Numbered from the stretch's first letter, positions 1 through 12,349 are shown. The stretch is DNA of 64,000 nucleotides from Alloascoidea africana (GCA_030581615.1 JAKTTT010000065.1:1-64000), one strand, 5' to 3'. A program made the numbers and translations. Notes: a model not told the origin generated them from the letters alone.

Positions 1-3000
1 AGCCAAATAGCCAGTGCAAGCCTTCGCTATTTGCTTTATCTGTATGGTATGATTTCCTACTCTGTTTGCCTCGACATGCTCTTCAAGCGCTTTTGTTTTC
101 TTGCAGTCGCTTCAAAGTTTCAACAGATTTCTCTTAAACCAAATAACTTTCCTTGTGTAGCCTGTAAGTGCTTTAAACTATTCTTTGGTTTATCATGAGG
201 AAATAGTTCTTATTGTGAATGCCACTATTGGAGAAGCATAAATGAATCTTGACATGCCATGTACATGCTTTGCCTTGAAGATACTAGAGATATTACATAA
301 AAACCAGAAGTTAAGACTTCATTCTAGTTTCATTATTGTAGTTTTTATTCACAGTAAACTTTCAACTTTCCAACTGAACTAACTCTTTATAGAGTATATC
401 CTTTTCATTTTCAGCCACCAGTTTCCACTTCCAAAAGGAAATATTAAACCAAAAATGCAAATTAAAAATATACTGGTGTATAATGGTAGATTTTTGTTTT
501 TAAGTTATTGTCTTTTTTTTTTCATTGCTCTGTTGTCACAAAAATTTTGATTTTTTTTACGATCCCACTTGTGCTAGTCTAAGAGCTCCTATCATTTATC
601 AATTATTTCAATCAATTGTCGTCTGATAGATAAACACGACCAACAACTCTTAGAGTACTTTAAAAATTCCACCCAAAGCAACACTAGAACTTGTCTATTT
701 CCAAATTATTCTTGTTAAAAAATGGAATCATTTGCAAATACTAATGATTGATTAACGAGCAACGGGAAAAGAGTACCAATTACTTAGGTCATTACAGAAA
801 ATGATTGTGAATCGAAAGAAAATCAATTGCAAATTATGTTTATTCAAGAATAATACTTCACTATGTAACTTGGAGGAGAAAGCTCTTACTCTTGACTTAT
901 TTTAGTGTTAGCTGCACTGCTCAATAATTCTAACCTATACTGCCAACCTCCTCCACACCAACACCAGATTTTTCTCCTCCTCCATTCTCTCAACATACAC
1001 CACCCATTTGACAGACAATAGCCTATGTTACCAACTCACACCATTATGAAGAGCACCGGGACACTCAAATGCACAAGTTTTGGTTCTTGCCTTTGCTGGC
1101 TAGATTCTTGAAGCAATGGGCGCTTGTGTTGAGAGGTAGCAATAACGACGCGTCGATCAAGAAGTTGAACGTTTGTGGAAAGCGGTCAGTGTCTGAGACT
1201 TGAGTTATTGATTAACATACTGTCAATCAGGATCATGGATGTCTTATGCCTGGCAAGATTGAAACTGCTTGTCGACTTGACTTGATACTGATGGTACTCC
1301 TGGAAGCTACAGAGATTCGCACAATTGAACCTACGCAACACCAGATGTCCATTTCGTGCAAACATATAATACCAAGGATAATATTCAGCTTTGAGAGTAC
1401 AGACAGTGAAGTTCAGAGATTTGTTTGGAAGCTTGTGTCGCGCTTTGCTTCCTCGTCACTGTTGTGAGTATGGCCTCCTGTTGGCTAAAAATTCGCTTTA
1501 GCATACATATTTGTGCCTTCAGATTGTGTTCAACACCAAAGAACAAGCTTCAATAAAAATTGATGGGAGGACTTTGGAAGAAGAAACAGAGCAGGCTTCC
1601 GCCTCTTTAAATCTCACACTGAAGAGCCTTGAGGTGCCATCATAATCAAAAAGTACATGGATCTGTATGGTCAAGCAAACCTCTCTGTTTGAGATGGTTC
1701 TTTAGGTTTGAGGAACATCGATTATATGCTTGGCCACATTGTTCGAAACTACTGATTCTAGCCCAGTAAGCAACTATATTTGCCCTGATACCATGAATGA
1801 CCTCTCAAGTTCACAGATCTAGGACCTATTGGTGACTCTTAGTTCTGTGGGTTTCATCATTCATGAACAAGTCTCAATGGGATGTGTGCTCTAAATTTTC
1901 CCTACCAACCAAGTAGTATGCTCTTTTCACAAAGAGTAAACTGTCAATCTAGAAGATTCGCTGTTTCAGACAAAAGAACACTGTTAATATTCTAAGACAA
2001 TCGCTTCATATCCAATTATCCTGCGTGATATGGAGAAAGCTCTTCTCATTTCTCATATGAATCAAAATGGAAGAACTGCATTCTTTCATCAGAAGAATAT
2101 TTCATGTTCTTCACATCATTCCTAGTTTACTCCCAAGGGTTGAATTTGTACAAAAGAATCAATTAAAGCGCAAGTGCAAGTTAGCACGTTAACTTGATAC
2201 AGAGAAATGAGATGACGAGGTATGATGCCTACGTTAATTACTAAAGAGAATAGTGACTTTTTCTCTAACAGCTTGGTCTGTGCATCTTTATCAAAAGTTA
2301 ACAACCCTGGTGGAAATTTAGTTCCTTTCCTTTCAAATACTCTTACGCCGCAATCACTGGAAACTGTTACATGCCTCTTCCATTTATTTCAGACCTTAAG
2401 CAGCTTGATTTGTCACATATTTCCTTGTGAGGTAAAGCTGTTTCAGTCACTTTGATATCCAGTTTTGACAAATATCAGCAACATGAGCTTTTCCGTTCAT
2501 TTGTGCGAATTAAACGATACCGTTTGGTCTTCTTTATCCAGTTATCCGCAGCTTAGACTGTCCCTCTAAAGGATCATCGTAGTGAGTGAGGAGATAGCCT
2601 TGGATTTCGGAAGGGTTGAAAAGCTGGTTGGCATTATCGGACCAGAAAGTGCTGCAGTTTATTTGCTCTCGTTTAGTATCATTCGCAAGTGATCAGGATA
2701 GGCTTTCAACATTCTAAGATTCCCAGCTGCTGGCAAAGTTCAGGAAAATCGGTATACACTAGCGTGAACAACGACGAGGCTTTTTCAACTTTGTCAGGAT
2801 GGAGGAGCGCAAGATCAACATCCTCAGTGTGGTTAGAGGTCATGGCCAAGACCTTGCAGACATGCCCTCTCACTTTTATTGAGAATCACGGACAGCTAGA
2901 TGGTGTGAAGCTATCGTCTTTTGGGGGAGGCTGGTCGTTGGCATTTACTCGAGAGTTTGCCACAACTGTGAGTGAACAAGACAATGAGAGAAAGCGCGAT

Positions 3001-4883
3001 CTGGTGTCCCCACGCATGGGAAACCTCTATATCGAAGCAAGTCAGGTTGACTGCCTCCAGTCTCTTGTCGACGAGCAGCGGCATGTCATACCCGTCAATC
3101 CCATACTGCGAGCAGAGCAGACTCTCAGTCCGCAAATGATTGTTCTGATGCGGCCAATCAGTACGGTCAAGATAGAGACTTTCTACAAGGGCATGGGTAT
3201 CATGCACAAGTTTGCAGTTTGATATGACCATACTGTTGACAATGCTTATGTTGGGCACGGATTTGCTGGTGAGTACGAGCTCCAAGAACATGATCTTGAC
3301 AAGCAAGCAGCCGGGTTGTCCCAACAGACTGTTTGCCCTTTTGGAAGATCGACGGAAGCAGGCGGAATAGTTTGTTAATGGAGGCAATGATCAGAAATAA
3401 GCTGCGTACAACTTAGCAACAGCAACGGTAAAATGGGGGGTCGTTTGATTGTTTGAGCAAGCTTAACATTTTGAAGTAAAGCAAGAAGATAAATCCAAGT
3501 ACTTGTTTTTGAATTTGTCGTTATTGTCACTCGATGCTGTTTCGATCTCTGATTCACAATTATACAAGTTTCAACATTCCATGAAAATCTTATTTTCTGT
3601 GATTGGCGTTCATGTGGCAGTTAAAGACATAAGCTACATCCAATAGTTGGATGTGATTGCAGAGACTTCTCAGATTAAAACCGATATAGGTCGTAGTAAA
3701 TTGAGAGGGGGTGGCATCGGCAATCGGAGATAAAGCGTGGGGTATACTTGAACAAAAAGATTCCTGAGTATAGTATTACCACGGATTGTTTTGAAAAGCT
3801 TTGCTGGCAGAGATTCCAACAGTATTGTTTACAAAGCTCCAACGACTCTTACTTTTTTGACAAAAGGCGTGTATATTTGAGATGAGTTTGGCACACGACT
3901 TGCAACCTGACATGTCTAATATTCGCTTTGAAAGTAATGTTATGGCGAAGATTGATTTTTTTTGGGAGCTTTAAGAACAGATATTTCCAGCTATATATCA
4001 AATAGATGCAAAATATTTTAGGTAAATGGTTCTAACGCAATTTCAACAAACAAGTGGAAAGCTCATTCTTTTGGCGTATCTGCCTCAGACATAAAACGTG
4101 AAACTGGCTTACTTGTATCTTCAGTGTGTGTTGTGAAAACATATTGTTGGGAAGTACAGCTAGTTTTAATGAGATTTCTTTGTGGCCATAAATTCTTTCT
4201 TGGTTTCCAGTTTGAGGGCAAATTTTGGGGTTTCTACCACAGGTTTTCTAAGCGCGTTGTTCAACATGGCCATTCCACTTGGCGAGGCTTCATGACATAG
4301 CACTTTGATGATACCCAGGATAACTTTGCTTTTCAGCAGGGCTTGTCTACCAACTCAAAGTGCTCTTGTGTGCTGTGCCGGTATTAGTCGCCCAACTTCT
4401 CTAGTGGTCTTGCCAAAGCCTCAAATACGGTTTAGTTCATCACAAAAAGTACTAGATTCCTCAACAATTGGCTACATTACCACGATTTTCCTGAGCGCTA
4501 CCACCACAATAGCAACTCCAGTAGTTTCAAGAGCAAAAGCTTCGATTTCTATTGAACCTAGATATAGCTAGTACATGACCAGATTACCTTCTCTCCATTC
4601 GTAACCGTATTAACCAATAACACCAATGTAGAAAAAAAAAAAGACCCATGCTTCCTAATATGTACTGTACCAAAACACTCATTAATGCAATAAAAATAAA
4701 TATAAAAATGATGAACCAGGTCTAAGAAAAAAAAAGAGATCCAGATACTGTCGCAGTATTCCACCAAATATATGAGTATCGAAGCCATCTGCCTTCTTCC
4801 CTGTTGATTAAGCGGTTACCAAATTCGAGCAGTTTTGTGTCATTCATTCTGGTCCGGTTTAGATTGCCAACGACCAAGTCAGA
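1..4883. other. Gene-poor region with decayed coding-like pieces
   Basis: No intact gene with an ATG start and recognisable product was found here. Some short stretches look coding on the minus strand. At about 2690-3390 there are pieces with leucine-rich spacing in shifting frames, and at about 3690-3880 there is a run with one in-frame stop. An apparent MGAC start at 1116 is followed at once by a stop. The simplest reading is old, degraded genes plus spacer, but a multi-exon gene cannot be excluded. Confidence 0.5.
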
Positions 4884-5431
4884 TTAGTAGTACAAATCGT
4901 TCATCAAATTTACTTCTAATATGAACTTTCCCTCTTTATATTTCTGAGATGTCTCTTCCGCCAGATAGTACTTCCAACCAACGACAGTTCCGCACTGATG
5001 GCACATGATATCGCTCACAACGTGGGTGCCTGTTGTCATCTTTTTCGTTTCACGGGGTCCTTCTGTTACATTGACTCTAAGCGAGGTTCAAAGAGAAGAG
5101 TGTTAGATTGGAGATAGCAACGGAGAGGTTGTTGAGCCTCTTTGTGTCTGCTTCTTTGTCTTGGGGTTCCGGCATCTGTAACGAGACGGAGAACTGCACA
5201 CTCACACCCTGTCCATAAGCATAGCCGCTCCGTGAGAGCCTCGAAATTGCTAGATGTTGTTAGTAAAGAATGTTTGCTACTGGTACTGGTGGAGTTTGTT
5301 GGGCAAGCACAAGCACGTACAGTAGAGATAATCTGACTGGAGATGGAGAAGTGTGTTCCACAGCACTTACAGCTGTAGACCGAAATGTCCTCGGCGGTTG
5401 GTTGAAGGTACTGTGAATAACGGAGACCCAT
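4884..5431 (-). CDS. MOH1: Yippee-family zinc-binding protein (MOH1-like), three exons
   Basis: Exons on the minus strand are 5431-5321, 5249-5206 and 5076-4884, giving 115 residues. The first intron has a GTACGT donor and a perfect TACTAAC branch site; the second has a GTGAGT donor and CTAAC. The product starts MGLRYS, as yeast Moh1 does, and holds the two CxxC pairs of the yippee domain (CKCC near residue 22 and CHQC in the last exon), which bind one zinc ion. It also has the family strings VVNVTEG, TTGTH and VGWKYY. Yippee proteins are small conserved eukaryotic proteins; human YPEL5 works in the GID/CTLH ubiquitin ligase, while yeast Moh1 is linked to stationary-phase survival. At 115 residues it is shorter than yeast Moh1 (138) but normal for the family. 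The exon joins are my prediction, and frame and motif continuity support them strongly. Confidence 0.93.
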
Positions 5432-6215
5432 AGCGGGAGTAAAAGGGGTGGGTGGTGAGAGATGGAGGAGAGGCAGAAGCAGAAGCAACCAAGAGATTAT
5501 TAGTGCGATGAGGCGATGGTTTATGGTTGTTGGAAGCTGTTTCGCTAACCTTAGATTTGCGTTCAAGAGCGAGGCCGAGAGAAATAGAAGAAAGAGACAC
5601 ATGAGAATGGGCCCAGTTTAGGATTCTCTGGGAAACCTAGTTGGAAGCTAATGTCACGAGAATAGGATGCCATTTGGTCCGTGAGCACCGTGCTGCGAGC
5701 AGGAGCCGTGTTCTTCTGGCTGGCGGCCGTCTTCGAGAGCCCGCGAGGTCTCCTGTGGGCCCTTTCTGTCCGCTTGGCCGGTATCAAAGACTCAGGATTC
5801 TGTCCAGCCGATTGAAGCCATTTCGGGTACACCGTCGAGTGCCCAATTCAAGAGGGAAGCCGGCCGTATGCAGCTGGGCCTTTGGTATCGAGCAGCCCTT
5901 CCCGCTTGGGTCCTCCTGGCGTGCTGCCTCCCGTGTTCGCGCCCGGCCTCGTCTGCCTGGAGCCATGCCAGCACCGCCAGCCAGCTAGGCACCGCTAGGC
6001 ACCGCTAGGAACCCCGTCCTGTCTTCCACTTCTTTGGTACCAGACCCTGGATCCGGGCTCCAGCTGACAGAAGAGCAGGACGAGAGAATCGAAAATGGCA
6101 GAGTCGCGTTCGGACCGTGCTCACATTTACTACTGGTCTGTTCCGCCCATTCAACATTTGAAACTAAAATCATATCTATAGAAACTAAAAAAACTAGACA
6201 AACTAAACAAAACAC
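5432..6215. other. Spacer between MOH1 start and OPT stop
   Basis: This holds the MOH1 upstream region and the 3' side of the oligopeptide transporter gene, both on the minus strand. It is GC-rich around 5690-6010, which produces several overlapping open frames on both strands. None resembles a known protein, and I see no RNA gene. Confidence 0.5.
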
Positions 6216-8792
6216 CTATGGGTAGTTTCCTGGAGCCGGGCCAAAGTAGCCCTTGGCGGGAAGTGGCAGCCTCGATGTGTTTCCTGTTCCATCCCGGCCA
6301 GCAAAGGAAACGTCATTTCCCCACCAGTTAATGTTCTTCTCCTTGTACTGAACGGCCCAGTACTGGATGAATTGCGAAACACCTTTCCCGCCGCTCATTG
6401 CCGCGTAAAAGACATAGTTGTACTTGTCCCAGAAGGCCGGATAGTACTTCTTGATCCAGAACATACAGATGAAGGAAGAGTAGAAAGCTGTCAGTGGAAC
6501 ATCAAGACCTCCTGGCGCAAAAGAAAGAAGACCCAAGATGATAATTGAGGGCTGGAAGTATCGAGATTGGCGAGGGAAAAACCTGGAAATCAGCACACAG
6601 CCAACTCCGAGAATTGCTCCCATCAAAAAGGTCCATTGCAACAGTGGGTAAAGTCCACTGAAAACTCGCTTGGGACCAATGACACCCCAAAAGACAGAAG
6701 CGGTGTAAAATGTTCGCCCACCATAGCACCAGAATCGCTCCTTTGAGTAAAGAACACAAAAGTTTGGCGTGGTTTCAATCTGCCAGTTCACCATTGCAAC
6801 AACAACAAGCACCTGGATTACAAGCATAATACACTGTCCTCTGAATTGCGCTCTTGGTGGAATCTTGACATAATGTCCAATCTTCAAGTTTGAGATATAG
6901 TCCTGAGCTTGCCCGTCAACCATATAACCGTAACACTTGATGATGTTTAGAGCAACACCATTGCCAGGCTTTGCATAACCATAGATAACCTCAACAAGAA
7001 CGTTCAACCCGAATGTCATACCCGTCACAGCTAGCAAAATTTGCAATGGGATGAAAAAGAGGAGGTTGATTCCAATAGCAAAGAAGATGCCCCATACTGG
7101 TGTTTCCGTGGGGTAGCACTTGACAGCTACAATGCCAAAAACAATAGAAATCACCAGAATTACCAAAAACCACCAGTGTGGAACTTCCTTGTACTCCTTC
7201 ATCATTCGAGTATGGGGATCGTCGATACCATCATAAAAACCTTTGTTGGGATGCCTAATATGCTCATACATATCCTTCAACGAGTTGACAAACACATTCC
7301 AATTTGTTCCAATCACTTCAATCCATGTGAAGGGATAAAGGGCAAAAAATGAGCCATAAACTACCAGATTTGCTGCAGAATAGAAAGGTGGAGAGTATGA
7401 TTGGTACTTCTTCTCATCCAGTAAACCCTTTGGCGTCAAAATGTTTCTCACTTGGAATGCAGTGTTGTTGTTTGTCATAACCGAACCGGTATTAATTGGG
7501 AGATATCCTGACCAGTAATAGTTGGTATAGAAAACCGCGGGTATTAAAACCATTGAACCAAGCAAAGCACCGATGAGGTGATTCGAGGCTGTGAAGATTG
7601 GAGTATAGGAACCGATGTAGTTGGTCCAGTCCAGACTGGGAATGGGGTTGATGCCCAATCCAGAAATTGTGCCAGTAATAGCAGCCAGATTAATATTCTG
7701 AGGAGCAATCCAGGTTGTCCAGTTAAAGAACAGAATAAAATTGGCAATATAGTTGGGAAACCAGAACCACACCCATGCGATGAAAAAAGTATACCAGAAA
7801 AACTTCATTCTTGAAATTGTCCATCCATGAATGTTCTGCTTTACCCCGGGTTCAAGAAGTGTCTTGACAACAGCAATGTTGGGCAAAGAAGCAGGGTACA
7901 TCATTCTAACGGGATAAACCAAGATTCGTCGGAACAAACCAGCAATACCATACCCAACAAACTCTGTAGAGAATGTCAAAAGATATTGGTAACCCCTGCT
8001 TTTGGCCCAGTTGTGCCCATAAAAGATTGGCATAATGTCAACTTTGAAGTTGTAAGCAGTGGTATACAAGTACGTGTTCCTGAGGATAAGACTTCCAAAC
8101 ATTTGTTCCTTAAAAGTATAAGGACCAGGGTTGAGCTCAATTTTTCTCTTAAAGTATGGGATTGTGAAGCTCCAGTTTGGAAGATAGGTGGCCCATGCTT
8201 CACCAATCAGCCACTCCAAAATGATAACCAGTGTTGAAGGAATGGTAATTGAGGGAAATCTAGGCTCAAAGTATTGGTATGCAAAACAACAAACTGCGGT
8301 GAAGACCGCCGACATGACGTAGATTCGAACGGTCTCCACTGGAACTGAGGGATCATCATAAGGATCCGTCATGGATCTAACTTCCTGGTAAGGGGAATAG
8401 TGGTAGATGATGGTAGCTTCCATGCGAAGGTCGAAATCATAACTTTCTGGCTCAGGGTACTCTTCTCGTCCTTTGCACAGAAGCTGTATCTTGTCATACA
8501 CATCAATAGGGAAATTGGGATCACCATCAAACTCCACTAGACTGTCTTGCAGGATCTTTAGAGCATCCTCAGCTGACAACTCCTCGACTTTTTCATAGAG
8601 ATACTTGACCTGTGGTGGTACCTCGTCTTCAATCACATTCCTGTCCTGCTCCAACAGTCTCACCAGGAACTTGCTTTTTGATTCATCCGAAAGAGGTCCC
8701 AGTTCCTTGGCGTTTATTTCTGTCTTGCCCTTTTGGAAGTCAATGCTTCCTGAGGAAGAGGAGTCATCGACTTTATCGTTCTTTTCACCCAT
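6216..8792 (-). CDS. OPT: OPT-family oligopeptide transporter
   Basis: An 858-residue proton-coupled importer of small peptides (tetra- and pentapeptides or glutathione in studied relatives), expected in the plasma membrane. The soluble N-terminus (about residues 1-150) is acidic and is followed by roughly 12-16 hydrophobic segments. The family landmark NPGPYTFKEQ occurs after the first membrane segments, and the C-terminus ends in a typical GNYP tail. Length fits fungal OPT proteins (about 800-900). The ATG at 8792 is the first in frame, and a TATA-like element lies about 90 bp upstream. GATA-type motifs at 8851-8856 and 8913-8918 would fit nitrogen control, but this is inference. No intron is needed. 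The family assignment is firm; the exact substrate and orthologue number are not. Confidence 0.96.
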   Translation of the reverse strand: MGEKNDKVDDSSSSGSIDFQKGKTEINAKELGPLSDESKSKFLVRLLEQDRNVIEDEVPPQVKYLYEKVEELSAEDALKILQDSLVEFDGDPNFPIDVYDKIQLLCKGREEYPEPESYDFDLRMEATIIYHYSPYQEVRSMTDPYDDPSVPVETVRIYVMSAVFTAVCCFAYQYFEPRFPSITIPSTLVIILEWLIGEAWATYLPNWSFTIPYFKRKIELNPGPYTFKEQMFGSLILRNTYLYTTAYNFKVDIMPIFYGHNWAKSRGYQYLLTFSTEFVGYGIAGLFRRILVYPVRMMYPASLPNIAVVKTLLEPGVKQNIHGWTISRMKFFWYTFFIAWVWFWFPNYIANFILFFNWTTWIAPQNINLAAITGTISGLGINPIPSLDWTNYIGSYTPIFTASNHLIGALLGSMVLIPAVFYTNYYWSGYLPINTGSVMTNNNTAFQVRNILTPKGLLDEKKYQSYSPPFYSAANLVVYGSFFALYPFTWIEVIGTNWNVFVNSLKDMYEHIRHPNKGFYDGIDDPHTRMMKEYKEVPHWWFLVILVISIVFGIVAVKCYPTETPVWGIFFAIGINLLFFIPLQILLAVTGMTFGLNVLVEVIYGYAKPGNGVALNIIKCYGYMVDGQAQDYISNLKIGHYVKIPPRAQFRGQCIMLVIQVLVVVAMVNWQIETTPNFCVLYSKERFWCYGGRTFYTASVFWGVIGPKRVFSGLYPLLQWTFLMGAILGVGCVLISRFFPRQSRYFQPSIIILGLLSFAPGGLDVPLTAFYSSFICMFWIKKYYPAFWDKYNYVFYAAMSGGKGVSQFIQYWAVQYKEKNINWWGNDVSFAGRDGTGNTSRLPLPAKGYFGPAPGNYP

Positions 8793-8850
8793 TTGAAGAA
8801 CAATTACTTGAAGTCTAACCCTCCTGGAGGTTCTCTAGTCAATAGCTTGA

Positions 8851-8918
8851 GATAAGGCGAAGATCTAGGAAGCCAGAGTATATAAATGATGGTAATAAAT
8901 GTGGAAGATTCTCTTATC
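8851..8918. promoter_or_regulatory. Candidate OPT promoter: TATA element and two GATA motifs
   Basis: TATATAAAT lies at 8879-8887, about 90 bp upstream of the OPT start. GATAAG (8851-8856) and CTTATC (8913-8918) flank it and match the site bound by fungal GATA factors such as Gln3/AreA. Peptide transporters are commonly nitrogen regulated, so the placement makes sense; occupancy is unproven. Confidence 0.45.
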
Positions 8919-11191
8919 TTTGCATGTGGCATTAAAGTTCACAGAATGCATAAGTAGGAGAACTTGGAATAAGACATTTCCTGTTCATTATAGATGGTTG
9001 TCTTGGCTTTTCGAAAGGCTCCATCTTTCAGAATTCAGGCCCTGAATTACGAAAGACTTTTCTGAAAAGGGTCCCAAACACAAATTAGAGCTTTCTGAAA
9101 GCAGGGTCGGTGAAAATAAGTTTTCGTTATCTATGCCCTACACAGTTTGGTTTTCTTTACTGGTACCGTCCTGGTCAGAGCATTGATGACAAATGATTCC
9201 GTTGTTCTCCATGATTAGGAATCTTTTGGGAAAAAATCGAAACCTCATTAAAGTTTGCTTTCCAACTTGTAGCTAGGGTCTTGTTGCGCCCTACCATACG
9301 CTCGTTCTTGGAAGTGTAGCGAGGAAATCTTGCTAATAGGGAAGGCGAATTTCATAAGCCCTTGCAGGATATATAGAACTTCGGTATAATTTAAGCTTAT
9401 CCTAATTATCGGAATAGTGCCGTATACACGCAAAAAGCTGTGGTGATAATGCGAAATCACTTGGTATAGATCAACCTACTTTTTGTATCTTTGGGACAAT
9501 ATGGCTGGCTGTGTTGTTAATTGTTTATCCAGTTTAGATTATTAGTTACATAGGGCACCAACTTAGAGAAAACAGCGAAGGATGAAGATAAGACCCTAGA
9601 ACCCTTACATTATGAATTTGACTAATTTTTGTTAGAGAATGGTTTTTTATCTACTCCCTTTGTATTGCGATAATGATGGGAAAAATAAAGAAGGCTTTAT
9701 GCCGACTCATGTATAAGAATCGCAAAATTTGTCCGTCCAAGACACGAAAGTTTCACCTGCCACAATGAGATTTGAGACTTTTGGCAGTTTTGATTTTATA
9801 GCAATTTGAAGTGTGGATAATGATAGATATTTTTAAAGCTCATAAATATATTGATTATATTTTGAATTTGTTCTTCGCACTCTCATGTCTTACTTTTCAA
9901 GAAAACAAAAAATGTGGTAACTCGGATCATGAGTTGACCATTCTCATAGATCTATTGAGATTGAAGAGGTGACGATATGTAGTCGACTGATAAGGAGACA
10001 AATATGCTTTCTACAACTTCACCAAACCGTAATGGATAAACAGATTACGCTTTTCTACCCTATTGCATGCCCCTCGAGCTTGTATCTTTTTTATCTTGTT
10101 ATGACCTTGGTATGGCATTTCCAGGAGCCAAGATGTTAGAAGAGCTTAGATTAATGTTATCTATTTCCCAGTATGGTAAATAAGAAGACGGTTGGCTTTT
10201 TCGAGACGGAAGGGAAAACAATTCAAGAATTTTTAAAATCCAAAAAACGAAGGAATACATATATTCTCACAGTCAATGGCTCAAAGGAGTAGTAAACCTA
10301 GAACCAAGAACTGATAAGTTGGATAGGCTTTTCACTAAAACTGATAATCGATATGGATTGATGCCACTCGATAGATGGGCTATTTCAAATGCATTTGTAC
10401 CTGATTTGTTTGATCTAATATCGTCATGGGTGTCAAAGATTTGTCAAGTTTGAGACTTGAGATCTGATGAAAAACAACAATCAGGTTTATTATATTGAAC
10501 GGCGCCCATCAAACAAGTCGTGAATGGACACTTTTCTTCAAATGTAAGCGAATAATTTATGTTTTAAGCTGTGGTTATATTTTACAGAGCAGATAGCGAC
10601 GAGTTCTATGAACATAGCACACTCTAGATTAGAAAGCGTAATCTTTTTTCTCGCCAGTAGTGCCGTCTAAAATGCCCAGCCAATGCCAAGATTTTCGGCA
10701 TGGCCACACTCCACAACAGCCGGAGGTTAATCCGATTGGGAGCAACTGCCACGGAGGAAAAGAATGCGACTCGCGAAACTGCTAGATAGTTTGTTGGACT
10801 TTTTATGATCTAGGAAAGTGGCACCTTGTTTGAGAAAAAAGAGCTTCTGCGCTAGTCTACCCCCATAAGCGTTTATCTTCATCCAAACCAAACTTGTAGA
10901 GCACGCCTCTGTGCTCAGTTACGGGTTTCTCCTTGGGTTTTCAGCTGAGGGTTTTTGAGGAGACAGACACTCCAAACTTGCAAAGCCTCACATAAAGCTG
11001 ACCACTGACAGATTGAAAGATTTCAGGCCAAAATTTTCTTTTTTTTTTTACTTTTTACTTTTTAAACTAGCAAAATGATACCAACACGTAAAACATACAT
11101 AAAAACACGCCAAATTGCAATAACAAAGAGCCCAAAGAAATATAGACAAACCTGAACAAAACGAAACAAAAAGTAGCGCTTTTCAAGCTCT
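8919..11191. other. Long intergenic region, no gene seen
   Basis: About 2.3 kb between the OPT promoter and the 3' end of the PEP12-type gene. It is AT-rich with short open frames only. The segment 10620-11000 is more GC-rich than the rest and has no long frame, but I could not match it to a known structural RNA. Confidence 0.5.
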
Positions 11192-12085
11192 TTAACTGAT
11201 CAGAGCAAGAACAACAAGGGTTACAACGATGCAAAGGACCAACAATATGATGCAGGACCACTTCCTCCTTTTTTTCATGTAGTTATCAGCCTTGACAAGT
11301 TCCGCAGCAGCAGTTCTGTTTGAAGCAGCAACATTACCAATGTTCTCCTCAACAGTATCCAGCTGTGCACCCTGTTGATGAATTAGACTGCCTAGATCCC
11401 GAAAAATGGCATTGATTTCCTGTACGCCTCGTTGAATTTCGCCAATCTCTTCTTCTCGCTGCTGAACCAAAGATTCATGAAAGTCGACATCGACCTGATC
11501 TGCAAGGTCTTCTACGTAAACCTGTTTTTGTACCTGGTTTTGACCATTTGAGAGCAGTGGAGTTCTCTCGCTATTCTGAGACCTGTCTTGCTGCTCCAGG
11601 GCTTGGGAACCAGGCGTCCCGTTAGCAACGGATGGCGGAACTCCTATAGTTGATTGCTTCTCGGTCCACTTTCTCTGTAAAGCCTGAAATTCCGCCTGTA
11701 AATGTTCGTTTTCCTTTCTCAGCTTTTGCTCAGTAAATCGGTTTCTGGTATAGTCTTCGTCATTGGCGTTGCCACCGTTCGCGTTCGCACTACTTCCCTG
11801 CAGCTGGATCCAGTTTGTCAGTAGAGAAATATCTTTGCTCACAAGCGCCAGCGTATTGCCTGAGTTGGTCAGATCGTTCTTTAGCTGGTCCCGTAGCTCC
11901 AGAGTGTCTCGTTTCGTACCGAGCAGGTTCAGAGATCTGTTGATGGAGCTGACGGCCGAGGCCAGAGAGTACAGACCCTCGGAAACGTGCGATGACAGCA
12001 GCTGAAAGTCCTGCTTGGAGTTCACCCTTGTCGGTAGCTTCACGGGGCCCTTCTGGGCCTCCACATCCCAGTCTGCAAAAGACAT
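11192..12085 (-). CDS. PEP12: Endosomal syntaxin (Qa-SNARE), PEP12-like
   Basis: A 297-residue tail-anchored t-SNARE for fusion of Golgi-derived vesicles with late endosomes or prevacuoles. An N-terminal helical (Habc-like) region spans about residues 20-85 and a polar, Q-rich linker follows. The SNARE motif is near residues 200-260, with QQREEEI and DLGSLIHQQG; the glutamine in the latter part is the expected central-layer Q. Basic KKRRK and one hydrophobic segment form the C-terminus. The motif matches Pep12 (SLVQQRxxEIxxIxRGVxEI) better than Vam3, Sso or Tlg2. I start at 12085 because the frame further upstream has no ATG before it that fits the family. It is divergent from STE12 across 455 bp containing two Reb1-like sites. 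Confidence 0.88.
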   Translation of the reverse strand: MSFADWDVEAQKGPVKLPTRVNSKQDFQLLSSHVSEGLYSLASAVSSINRSLNLLGTKRDTLELRDQLKNDLTNSGNTLALVSKDISLLTNWIQLQGSSANANGGNANDEDYTRNRFTEQKLRKENEHLQAEFQALQRKWTEKQSTIGVPPSVANGTPGSQALEQQDRSQNSERTPLLSNGQNQVQKQVYVEDLADQVDVDFHESLVQQREEEIGEIQRGVQEINAIFRDLGSLIHQQGAQLDTVEENIGNVAASNRTAAAELVKADNYMKKRRKWSCIILLVLCIVVTLVVLALIS

Positions 12086-12190
12086 TTCGTCGGCTCTGGA
12101 GAGATTGTTTGTTTGATGTTGAGCAAAAGGACCGCCAGAAGCGGGTGTGTGGGTGTACAGAAAACGGTCTCGTGACCGCTGTCTCATTTC

Positions 12191-12197
12191 CGGGTAA
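12191..12197 (+). promoter_or_regulatory. Reb1-like site (CGGGTAA)
   Basis: CGGGTAA is the core bound by yeast Reb1, a general regulatory factor that clears nucleosomes. It sits in the shared PEP12/STE12 promoter, about 105 bp upstream of the PEP12 start. It is identified by sequence only. Confidence 0.4.
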
Positions 12198-12349
12198 CCA
12201 TATGGCTGTTAAGCGCCTTATTGGGGACGGAATAGCCAACTGAAACCGGGTCTTCAGCCAGTGCACCTCGCGGGCGGGTGCACTGACTATGGGCTTAACT
12301 ACGGGCGTGGGCCCGGGCGCAGCGGCGTGTCCCTGGCATGGCAAAGCTC

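Noticed and set aside
1116-1245. MGAC start resembling a G-protein alpha subunit
   Set aside because: A stop follows seven codons later, and no GESGKST or other G motif occurs in any frame downstream.
1484-1655. Exon pair with a GTGAGT...TTCAG intron near 1463-1522
   Set aside because: Splice signals are present but neither reading phase yields a continuous protein of useful length.
2689-3222. 177-codon plus-strand frame
   Set aside because: Its first codon is GTG, no family is recognised, and the opposite strand is open over the same stretch.
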